NCBI GenBank assembly: GCA_021151835.1 | Contig: JAGKWO010000017.1 | Coordinates: 124,001-188,000 of the forward strand | Source of the DNA: Gammaproteobacteria bacterium | GTDB lineage: Bacteria; Pseudomonadota; Gammaproteobacteria; Pseudomonadales; Cellvibrionaceae | DNA: 64,000 nt | Direction of reading: 5' to 3' | Part shown: positions 18,815-26,004 of the stretch, in pieces | Layout of the letters: every line of letters begins with the position of its first letter | Position numbering within the stretch: the first letter of the stretch is position 1 | Notes under the pieces: model-generated | Told to the model about the DNA's origin: nothing | What the model saw: only the letters and a program-made list of their open reading frames with translations | Database searches by the model: none | Program-made: the position numbers and the translations under genes

Positions 18815-19263
18815 GAAAATTCCTCCTTGGCTACTAGTTTAAAATTCACGGTCAAAATGTGAACTCACCAGAAACGCAACATTATCAGCGAGCACAATTT
18901 TTATGCGCCCCACCAATAACAATCGAGGCGATACTAGATACGTTTTATTTCATTAACAAGACAACTTAAAAAATTGTGTCACCTAAAAAATTCAATGACA
19001 TTTTAATCATCCGGAAAAACGCAAAATAAAAATATTTTTGAAATTTTCTGTAAAAAGCAAATAAAAATAAAGACGAAAAACCCTAAGGAAAACGTACCAA
19101 CCAGCATTGGCATCGAAATCAATAAGTGTTGTTTTATCAAAAAAATTTTAATTTTTTTAAAAAAAAGTAACTAATAGCGACATAAAAAAATTTAAGTGAA
19201 ATTTATTTTGATAATTTTTACGAGATGGAGGATTATCGCACCCGGCAGCAAAGGAGACTTATT
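18815..19263. promoter_or_regulatory. AT-rich divergent control region of the island
   Basis: 449 bases between the divergent hydroxylase and thioesterase genes, with no ORF of note. About 18950-19220 is strikingly A+T-rich with long A and T runs, in contrast to the G+C-richer synthase gene. Both island transcripts must start here. I could not pick a convincing -35/-10 pair on either strand. Such tracts are typical targets of H-NS/MvaT-type silencers, but that is inference. Confidence 0.6.
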
Positions 19264-20007
19264 ATGCGCTTTATTCCCTTAAGACATCCCAAACCGCAGG
19301 CACCGTTAAGGCTATATTGTTTTCCTTATGCCGGTGGAAATGCGCAAATATTTTCTCCCTGGCACAACCTGATCGCCGCCGATATTGAAATTGTTGCAGT
19401 GCAATATCCCGGTCGATCAGAACGTTTCATGGAATCCCCCATCGATAATTGCACCGCAATGGCTAAAGCCATCGCTGCAGATATCAATACGGCTACAGAA
19501 AAACCGTTCGCTTTACTCGGATACAGCATGGGTGGTGCAATTGCCTACGAAACCTTGCGCCACCTCCAGCAAACGCCACAAGCACTGTTTTTGTGCGCAT
19601 CCAGGCCACCGCAAATAAATAGCAAGCAGCGTTATGAGCATAACGACGCACAATTGATTGAAGAAATTAAAGCGCTTGGGGGTGTGGATGAACGCCTGTT
19701 GCAAGATTCTGAAATGCGGGCGCTTATTGTCGCAATGATGCGTGCCGACTTTAAATTGCTGGATACCTACCAGGCATTACCACAAAAATTAGCCTGCCCG
19801 GCGCATATAATTTATGGAATGAACGATCCGCATGTGCCACCGCATAGTGCAAGATATTGGGGAGAGCTTTGCCAGGGTGAAGTGTTTTATCACGAAATAA
19901 ATGGCGAACACTTTTTTATGCGTAGCCATAGGGATGAATTGCTCAATTACATCAAGCACCATTTAGTGTTGGTGAATGAGGATGTTGAAAAATTATCCAT
20001 TGCGTGA
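19264..20007 (+). CDS. Type II thioesterase (editing hydrolase of the PTM pathway)
   Basis: 247 residues, alpha/beta hydrolase of the GrsT/type II TE family: CFPYAGGNAQIFSPW near residue 20, GYSMGG with nucleophile Ser88, a C-terminal INGEHFF with the expected histidine. Type II TEs remove wrong or stalled acyl groups from carrier proteins; here the likely client is the PKS-NRPS. It reads away from the main operon. The ORF extends upstream to 19225, but AGGAG seven bases before the ATG at 19264 fixes that start. No regulator, transporter or PPTase gene accompanies it. It ends about 220 bases before the cold-shock gene. Confidence 0.87.
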   Translation: MRFIPLRHPKPQAPLRLYCFPYAGGNAQIFSPWHNLIAADIEIVAVQYPGRSERFMESPIDNCTAMAKAIAADINTATEKPFALLGYSMGGAIAYETLRHLQQTPQALFLCASRPPQINSKQRYEHNDAQLIEEIKALGGVDERLLQDSEMRALIVAMMRADFKLLDTYQALPQKLACPAHIIYGMNDPHVPPHSARYWGELCQGEVFYHEINGEHFFMRSHRDELLNYIKHHLVLVNEDVEKLSIA

Positions 20008-20079
20008 AGCGGAGATCAAGGCAATCAATATTACTTATACAAAAAGTGACGATGGATATATCGGGAGTGAAAAATAAAT

Positions 20080-20094
20080 CCGGAGGAACTCCGG
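20080..20094. other. Small hairpin downstream of the thioesterase gene
   Basis: CCGGAG and CTCCGG separated by GAA form a tight stem-loop, but there is no T-tract on either side, so it is not a standard intrinsic terminator. It may slow 3' decay of the transcript. Nothing else is recognisable between 20008 and 20226. Confidence 0.4.
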
Positions 20095-20226
20095 TCAAAC
20101 AATATTGCGACTCGCCGGCACTGGCCCACAAACAATTTCTCCTGTGAGAAATACTATTGCCGTTAAACAAATGTCGATTAGTCGTATTACTGATGACCGG
20201 GTTTTATTACATGGCTAGCGAGGATT

Positions 20227-20445
20227 TTAACCTAGTAAAACTACATCTTCTGCTTGTAAACCTTTATCGCCTTTTTGCAGCTGAAATTCGACATTCTGAC
20301 CTTCAGCAAGAGAGCGGTAACCTTCCGCACGGATATTTCGGTAATGCACGAAAATATCCTCGCCTCCTTCTCCTCTGGTTATAAAACCATATCCACGCAC
20401 GTTATTAAACCATTTAACAGTGCCAATCTCACGATCTGTCGTCAT
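20227..20445 (-). CDS. Cold-shock domain protein, CspD-like
   Basis: 72 residues from the ATG at 20445, which has GAGG eight bases upstream; the longer GTG start at 20454 is less likely. It is a single OB-fold cold-shock domain with RNP1-like GYGFITRG and RNP2-like DIFVHY. The residues after it (EGYRSLAEGQNVEF) resemble CspD rather than CspA. Cytoplasmic single-strand nucleic-acid binder. It stands alone between the island and mtnP. The 189 bases up to the mtnP stop must carry its promoter and leader. Confidence 0.9.
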   Translation of the reverse strand: MTTDREIGTVKWFNNVRGYGFITRGEGGEDIFVHYRNIRAEGYRSLAEGQNVEFQLQKGDKGLQAEDVVLLG

Positions 20446-20634
20446 ATGAAACACCTCTACAGCCTTGATGCTTTATTGTTATTTGCTCGGTTTGTCTCAT
20501 CCGTTGATCGCCAGCACAGCAGGCCAGCAGCTATCCAGAACTAACGGGCATTAAGAAGTAGAACCAAAATACCCGAGTTAACAGATATTAACAAAACTTG
20601 GAAATAAGAGGTGACTTTTTTGTTGCTTCTTCAA

Positions 20635-21372
20635 TCAAATTGTAGTTTTTGCAAATATGAAAATGGTTTTCTTAATATTATTCATACCTGAAGCTAGGAT
20701 CTGCATCATTTCAGCAATGGCCAGCTCCTGGTCCGCAAGCCCCGCCGCCCAATTAACCACCAGGCAAAGCGCCGCGTACTCAATACCCAGTTCACGCGCA
20801 AGCGCCGCTTCCGGCATCGCTGTCATCCCAACCAAATCGCAACCGTCACGAATCAGGCGCTGGATTTCCGCCGCCGTTTCCAGGCGTGGCCCTTGGGTAC
20901 AACCATAAATACCTTGCCCTTGAAAAGGTAGCCCGGCGCTGATCAATGCATTAATAAGTCGCTCACGCAAATGCGCGCTGTAGGGATGGGTGAAATCAAT
21001 ATGATTAACATAACCATCCAATAAAAAATTAAAACTTTGCTCCCGCCCCCAGGTGTAATCGATTACCTGGTGCGGCACGACAAAAGTGCCCGGTCCCATG
21101 CCCTCGCCCATTCCGCCAACAGCATTAATCGCAAGAATTTGTGACACACCAGCGTCCTTTAGTGCCCGGATATTCGCACGATAATTAATTAAATGCGGCG
21201 GTAATTTATGGCCTTTGCCATGGCGGGGAAGAAAAATTAGCGGCGTAGCACCAATGCGGGCAAATGTAAGCGGCGCGGAACAATCGCCATAGGGAGTTGA
21301 GAAAAAACGCTCTTCGATAATTTCCAATTCAGGAAATTGGTTTAACCCGGAACCACCAATTATTGCGAGCAT
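20635..21372 (-). CDS. mtnP: S-methyl-5'-thioinosine phosphorylase / MTA phosphorylase family
   Basis: 245 residues, purine nucleoside phosphorylase family 2: GGSGL at the start, FLPRHGKGH, INYRANI, NAVGGM, QGPRLET and TAMPEAALARELG. The same gene follows mfd-csiV in Pseudomonas aeruginosa, where the product (PA3004) is characterised as a methylthioinosine phosphorylase in salvage of the polyamine by-product MTA. Substrate choice (MTI or MTA) is not decided by what I can see. It starts three bases after the hpt stop, so the two are co-translated. Confidence 0.87.
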   Translation of the reverse strand: MLAIIGGSGLNQFPELEIIEERFFSTPYGDCSAPLTFARIGATPLIFLPRHGKGHKLPPHLINYRANIRALKDAGVSQILAINAVGGMGEGMGPGTFVVPHQVIDYTWGREQSFNFLLDGYVNHIDFTHPYSAHLRERLINALISAGLPFQGQGIYGCTQGPRLETAAEIQRLIRDGCDLVGMTAMPEAALARELGIEYAALCLVVNWAAGLADQELAIAEMMQILASGMNNIKKTIFIFAKTTI

Positions 21373-21375
21373 TCA

Positions 21376-21921
21376 TTATTCCTTGCACGCAAAAATGCCC
21401 GGGGCATTACGCCAATAATTGTGATAATCCATGCCGAAACCAAATACATATTTATCAGGAATATCCAGAGCGCTGTAATCGGCAGCAATCGGCGCACTGT
21501 ACCCGGCAATTCGTTTGGTGCCCAATACAGCAATACTTACGCTCAACGCGTGCTCACCCAAGCAATGATCAACAATCGCTTTGAGTGTAATACCCTGATC
21601 AAGCAAATCATCCACCAATAAAATATGCCGGCCGGCCAATGCAATTTCCGGTTTACGTTTCCACACCAGAGTATTTCCTTGCAATGCACCTTGATAGCGA
21701 GTTGCATGCACGTAATCAATTTCCAAAAGAAAATTCAAGCGAGGCAATAAATATCCCAGGGTTGCCAGGCTGCCATTCATTACCCCCAACACCAGCGGAT
21801 TTTTATGCGCGAAATGTTGCGTTAGCGGTGCAACCAATTTATCCAGTGCAGTTTCAACGTCTTGCAGGGAATAAATACAGTCCGCATCGTCATAAACTTT
21901 CTGAAGGTTATCAAGATCCAT
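21376..21921 (-). CDS. hpt: Hypoxanthine-guanine phosphoribosyltransferase
   Basis: 181 residues. The PRPP-binding signature is LLVDDLLDQGITL, and the family features VLGVMNGSLATLG and DKYVFGFGMDYHNYWRN are in place. It converts hypoxanthine and guanine to IMP and GMP. Being tightly coupled to the thioinosine phosphorylase makes sense, since that enzyme releases hypoxanthine from methylthioinosine. It belongs to the mgsA-hpt-mtnP unit, 14 bases downstream of mgsA. Confidence 0.92.
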   Translation of the reverse strand: MDLDNLQKVYDDADCIYSLQDVETALDKLVAPLTQHFAHKNPLVLGVMNGSLATLGYLLPRLNFLLEIDYVHATRYQGALQGNTLVWKRKPEIALAGRHILLVDDLLDQGITLKAIVDHCLGEHALSVSIAVLGTKRIAGYSAPIAADYSALDIPDKYVFGFGMDYHNYWRNAPGIFACKE

Positions 21922-21935
21922 AGTGAGGCCGTAAA

Positions 21936-22400
21936 TTAAGTAGTTTGCGCGCGCTTAGCCATATAAGCGGCATAATCCGGAACAGAATGGGAGGATTCCA
22001 GGTTAAACAGCGGCGATGCCACGATAAAATCTGCCGAGCTTTGGTTACAGGCAACCGGAATATTCCACACGGCAGCAATTCGCAACAAGGCTTTTACATC
22101 GGGATCATGCGGCATGGGTTCGAAGGGGTCCCAGAAAAAAATCAGCATATCCACTTTACCTTCTGTGATCAGCGCACCGACTTGCTGGTCACCGCCCATC
22201 GGGCCGGAAATTAATTTATTGATCGCAAGGCCCGCCTCTTTTTCAATCAACGTGCCGGTAGTGCCCGTCGCATACAGCGTATGTTTTTGCAAATCAGCGC
22301 GATGTTTTTGACACCAGGCGAGTAAATCTTTCTTTTTATTATCGTGCGCAACCAGCGCGATGGATTTTGCAGCAGGTAAACTGATTTCTTTGTATTCCAT
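21936..22400 (-). CDS. mgsA: Methylglyoxal synthase
   Basis: 154 residues. It converts dihydroxyacetone phosphate to methylglyoxal and phosphate, a bypass relieving sugar-phosphate stress. Family motifs are clear: VAHDNKK near the start, YATGTTG, the catalytic GPMGGDQQ, FFWDPFEPMPHDPDVKALLR and the conserved NQSSADF. It leads the mgsA-hpt-mtnP unit. Confidence 0.95.
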   Translation of the reverse strand: MEYKEISLPAAKSIALVAHDNKKKDLLAWCQKHRADLQKHTLYATGTTGTLIEKEAGLAINKLISGPMGGDQQVGALITEGKVDMLIFFWDPFEPMPHDPDVKALLRIAAVWNIPVACNQSSADFIVASPLFNLESSHSVPDYAAYMAKRAQTT

Positions 22401-22449
22401 AAACCTATACCTTGAAAGGTGCGCCGGTGGTTAAAAATCGATAGGCAAA

Positions 22450-22486
22450 AAAAATGACCTTGCCTGATTATAGCAAGGTCATTTTG
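22450..22486 (-). terminator. Intrinsic terminator of htpG
   Basis: AAAATGACCTTGC at 22451-22463 pairs with 22473-22485 around a nine-base loop. It lies just beyond the htpG stop codon and is followed on the minus strand by a T-rich stretch. Confidence 0.85.
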
Positions 22487-22526
22487 AATAACACTATAAA
22501 GCCATAAATGGCCCGACAGCCACTGA

Positions 22527-24431
22527 TTAGTTGCTCAACTCCAGCAGCAACTTGTTCAAACGCTGCACATAAGCTGCCGGATCTTGTAATTGCGCACCTT
22601 CAGCAAGGTTGGCTTGATCAAACAGGATATGCGCCAGGTCACCAAAACGGCCATCGTTAGCTTCTGTTTCGAGTTTCTTCACCAGTGGATGATCCGGGTT
22701 CAATTCAAAAATCGGTTTGGCATCAGGCACTTTCTGGCCTGCCGATTCCAGAATACGGCGCATTTGCGCCCCCATGTCAAATTGGCCAACGACCACGCAA
22801 GCCGGTGAATCAGTCAAACGATGGGTAATGCGTACTTCCGAAACCTCTTCACCCAACGCAGTTTTTACCCGCTCCAATAATGGCTTGAGTTGCTCGGCCA
22901 CTTTTTCCTGGGCTTGCTTTTCCTCTTCGGTATCCAGCTTGCCCAAATCCAATTCGCCTTTGCCCACATCCTGGAAACTCTTACCTTCGAATTCTTGCAG
23001 ATGGCTCATTAACCATTCGTCTACACGGTCCGACAACAGGAGCACTTCAATACCCTTTTTACGGAACACTTCCAAATGCGGACTGCTCTTCGCCGTGTTG
23101 AAGTTTTCGGCGGCGATATAATAAATTTTTTCCTGGCCTTCTTTTATACGCGCCACATAATCATCCAGCGAGTGGATTTGCTCAGCGGTGTCAGTATGGG
23201 TTGAAGCAAAGCGCAACAATTTGGCGATTTTTTCACGGTTGGCAAAATCTTCCGCCGGGCCTTCTTTGATAACCTGGCCAAACTCCTTCCAGAAAGTAGT
23301 GTAATTTTCCGGTTCGCTTTTCGCCATTTTGCTTAACATATCCAACACACGTTTGGTCAGCGCCGAACGCATTGAATCGATGTTGGGGTCTTTCTGCAAA
23401 ATTTCACGCGATACGTTCAAACTCAAATCATTAGAGTCCACTACGCCTTTAATAAAACGTAAATACAGCGGCAAGAATTGTTCAGCATCATCCATGATAA
23501 AAGTACGCTGAACATACAGTTTCAAACCGCGTGATGCGTCGCGGTTATACAAATCGTAAGGCGCGCGAGCGGGGATATAAAGCAAGCTGGTGTAATCCAG
23601 GTTACCTTCCACGCGGTTGTGGCTCCAGCTCAGTGGATCGGTAAAATCGTGGCTTACATGCTTATAAAATTCTTTGTACTCTTCATCGGTTACGTCAGAG
23701 CGTGAACGCGTCCAGAGTGCAGTAGCGGTATTGATAACTTCGTCTTCCGGCTCTGCTTTTTCTGCATCTTCACCTACCGGGGTTTGCTTTTGCATTACAA
23801 CCGGGATGGCGATGTGATCGGAATATTTTTTGATAATTGAACGCAAGCGCCAGTGGTCGGCAAACTCCAGGGCATCGTCTTTCAAATGCAATTCAACGGT
23901 CATACCACGGCCGGCTTTTTCTACCGACTCAACAGTAAATTCCGCATCACCGGAACACTCCCAACGCACCGCCTCATCAACCGGCGCACCAGCGCGGCGA
24001 GTCGTCACCACAACGCGATCTGCAACAATAAATGCCGAGTAGAAACCTACCCCGAACTGGCCAATTAACTGCGCATCTTTTTTCTGGTCACCCGATAACT
24101 TCTGCATAAATTGCGCAGTACCGGATTTAGCGATAGTACCCAGGTTTTCAATTACTTCATCGCGCGACATCCCAATACCGTTGTCGCTGATCGTGAGGGT
24201 TTTCGCCTCTTTATCAAAACTGATACGGATCTTTAATTCCGTATCACCTTCATACAAATCGCCATTGGAAACCGCTTCAAAACGCAGCTTATCTGCCGCA
24301 TCCGAGGCATTGGAAACCAGCTCGCGCAGGAAAATTTCCTTGTTTGAATACAATGAATGGATCATCAAATGCAGCAATTGCTTGGCTTCAGTCTGGAAGC
24401 CACGGGTTTCTTTGCGGGCATCAACGGTCAT
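22527..24431 (-). CDS. htpG: Chaperone protein HtpG (Hsp90)
   Basis: 634 residues, normal for bacterial Hsp90. The N-terminal GHKL ATPase shows LRELVSNASDA, DNGIGM and GQFGVGFYSAF. The middle client-binding domain has NVSREILQ, and the C-terminal dimerisation domain ends the protein. ATP-driven cytoplasmic chaperone. AGGAG lies eight bases before the ATG. A heat-shock promoter lies about 65 bases upstream, so heat induction through RpoH is well supported. It is monocistronic, with its own terminator. Confidence 0.98.
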   Translation of the reverse strand: MTVDARKETRGFQTEAKQLLHLMIHSLYSNKEIFLRELVSNASDAADKLRFEAVSNGDLYEGDTELKIRISFDKEAKTLTISDNGIGMSRDEVIENLGTIAKSGTAQFMQKLSGDQKKDAQLIGQFGVGFYSAFIVADRVVVTTRRAGAPVDEAVRWECSGDAEFTVESVEKAGRGMTVELHLKDDALEFADHWRLRSIIKKYSDHIAIPVVMQKQTPVGEDAEKAEPEDEVINTATALWTRSRSDVTDEEYKEFYKHVSHDFTDPLSWSHNRVEGNLDYTSLLYIPARAPYDLYNRDASRGLKLYVQRTFIMDDAEQFLPLYLRFIKGVVDSNDLSLNVSREILQKDPNIDSMRSALTKRVLDMLSKMAKSEPENYTTFWKEFGQVIKEGPAEDFANREKIAKLLRFASTHTDTAEQIHSLDDYVARIKEGQEKIYYIAAENFNTAKSSPHLEVFRKKGIEVLLLSDRVDEWLMSHLQEFEGKSFQDVGKGELDLGKLDTEEEKQAQEKVAEQLKPLLERVKTALGEEVSEVRITHRLTDSPACVVVGQFDMGAQMRRILESAGQKVPDAKPIFELNPDHPLVKKLETEANDGRFGDLAHILFDQANLAEGAQLQDPAAYVQRLNKLLLELSN

Positions 24432-24497
24432 TTGTCTAACTCCTGGTTACATGCACGAAATTACGGGGAATACAGCCTTTACGGGCGAGTGAAGACT

Positions 24498-24525
24498 AAA
24501 TGGGGTGATGGCAAAAGAATTCAAG
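24498..24525 (-). promoter_or_regulatory. Heat-shock (sigma-32) promoter of htpG
   Basis: On the minus strand CTTGAA (24525-24520), a 14-base spacer and CCCCATTT (24505-24498) match the sigma-32 consensus almost perfectly. Transcription would start near 24490, giving a leader of about 60 bases. Confidence 0.88.
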
Positions 24526-24565
24526 GGGCAATTTATTTGATGAGCAAAACAATCAAACAGATAAT

Positions 24566-24595
24566 AAAAAAGCCGCTCAGTGAGCGGCTTTTTTA
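24566..24595 (-). terminator. Intrinsic terminator of tRNA-Val
   Basis: GCCGCTCA at 24572-24579 pairs with TGAGCGGC at 24581-24588, flanked by A and T runs. It lies just past the tRNA 3' end and ahead of the htpG promoter. Confidence 0.85.
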
Positions 24596-24601
24596 CAAAT
24601 T

Positions 24602-24678
24602 TGGTAGGACTAAGCAGACTCGAACTGCTGACCCCCACCATGTCAAGGTGGTGCTCTAACCAACTGAGCTATAGTCCT
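24602..24678 (-). tRNA. tRNA-Val (anticodon GAC)
   Basis: 77 bases. The acceptor stem AGGACTA pairs with TAGTCCT, followed by discriminator A and encoded CCA. The D-arm is GCTCAGTTGGTTAGAGC. The anticodon stem CCACC/GGTGG has loop TTGACAT, giving GAC, which reads GUC/GUU valine codons. The T-arm contains GTTCGAGTC. Single gene between its own promoter and terminator. No integrase or attachment duplication is seen next to it. Confidence 0.96.
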
Positions 24679-24703
24679 AAAATACTTACCCTTGCGGGTG
24701 ACA

Positions 24704-24740
24704 GGGCGCGCACTTTACCAAGGCACACCCGCGAGGACAA
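24704..24740 (-). promoter_or_regulatory. Promoter of tRNA-Val with GC-rich discriminator
   Basis: TTGTCC (24740-24735), 17 bases, then TAAAGT (24717-24712). The GCGCGCCC that follows is the discriminator typical of stable-RNA promoters under stringent (ppGpp) control. The start would be about 27 bases before the mature tRNA. Confidence 0.75.
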
Positions 24741-24781
24741 GACCCAAAAACCATTTTTTTGAGCCCTGCCCTACCGCCTGC

Positions 24782-25978
24782 TTAAGGATTACCCAAACCG
24801 CGGGCGAGATCGGCTTTTAAATCGCCAATATCTTCCAGCCCAACAGCAATACGAATCAGGTTTTCGGTAATGCCAGCATCCGCTTTCTGTTCCGGCGACA
24901 AACGACCATGGGTGGTGGTTGCCGGGTGGACGATGGTGGTTTTGGTATCGCCCAGGTTGGCTGTTAACGACATGATGCGCGTGGCATCGATCACTTTCCA
25001 GGCTTCATCGCGGCCGCCTTTAACGCGGAACGACAAGACCCCACCAAATGCCGATTGCTGTTTAGCCGCAAGCTCGTGGCCGTTGTGCGTTGGCAAACCG
25101 GCATAGAAAACTTTTTCTACCGCCGGATGCGCGCTCAACCATTGCGCCAACGCCAATGCATTGCGCGAATGGGCTTCCATACGCAAACGCAAGGTTTCCA
25201 GACCTTTTAAAAATACCCACGCATTAAACGCGCTTAACGTTGGGCCAGCACTGCGAATAAAACCGAGCACTTCATCTACCAATATTTTTGCACCGGCAAC
25301 AACACCGCCTAAACAACGCCCCTGGCCATCAATGTATTTGGTAGCAGAATGGATAATTAAATCCGCACCAAATTTTAATGGTTGTTGTAATGCGGGCGTG
25401 CAGAAACAGTTATCGACCGCGAGCAATGCACCGCGTGAATGTGCGAGCTCTGCAAGGCGCTGGATATCAATCACATCGCACAATGGATTTGATGGCGTTT
25501 CCACAAATACCAGTTTGGTGTTGGCGGTAAAACCCGCTTCCCATTCACCGTAATTAACAGGATTCACAAACGTTGTTGTCACGCCAAATTTTTGCAGATA
25601 TTTAGTGAACAACACAGTGGTGGTGCCAAACACACTGCGCGAGCAAAGAACATGATCGCCTGATTTTAATAAAGCGATACAGGCACTCAAAATAGCAGCC
25701 ATGCCGGATGAAGTAGCAACGGCAGCCTCCGCACCTTCGAGCGCGGCAATGCGCTCTTCAAACATGCGCACGGTGGGATTGGTATAACGCGAATACACGT
25801 TGCCTTCCTGCGCCCCGGAAAAACGATCTGCCGCTTCCTGTGCACTGCCAAACACATAACTGGATGTTAAAAATAACGCTTCACTGTGTTCACCTTCGTG
25901 CGAACGAGTGCCTCCGGCGCGAATCGCCAGGGTATCCAGCGCTGCACCGAATAGCGGGTCTTCTGAAAAATTATCCAT
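24782..25978 (-). CDS. metZ: O-succinylhomoserine sulfhydrylase
   Basis: 398 residues, PLP enzyme of the Cys/Met metabolism family. Motifs: SSYVFGSAQEA, YSRYTNPT, LEGAEAAVATSSGMAA, and the PLP lysine in HSATKYIDG near residue 205. MetZ makes homocysteine directly from O-succinylhomoserine and sulfide. Its place 26 bases after purF is the same as in Pseudomonas, which separates it from MetB and MetY. It is the last gene of the long biosynthetic run. Confidence 0.92.
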   Translation of the reverse strand: MDNFSEDPLFGAALDTLAIRAGGTRSHEGEHSEALFLTSSYVFGSAQEAADRFSGAQEGNVYSRYTNPTVRMFEERIAALEGAEAAVATSSGMAAILSACIALLKSGDHVLCSRSVFGTTTVLFTKYLQKFGVTTTFVNPVNYGEWEAGFTANTKLVFVETPSNPLCDVIDIQRLAELAHSRGALLAVDNCFCTPALQQPLKFGADLIIHSATKYIDGQGRCLGGVVAGAKILVDEVLGFIRSAGPTLSAFNAWVFLKGLETLRLRMEAHSRNALALAQWLSAHPAVEKVFYAGLPTHNGHELAAKQQSAFGGVLSFRVKGGRDEAWKVIDATRIMSLTANLGDTKTTIVHPATTTHGRLSPEQKADAGITENLIRIAVGLEDIGDLKADLARGLGNP

Positions 25979-26004
25979 TAAACATTCACCAAAATTTTTA
26001 ACCG

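Noticed and set aside
24602..24678. tRNA-Val as attachment site of the PTM island
   Set aside because: It lies over 4 kb from the island, with conserved genes in between, and there is no integrase or duplicated tRNA 3' end.
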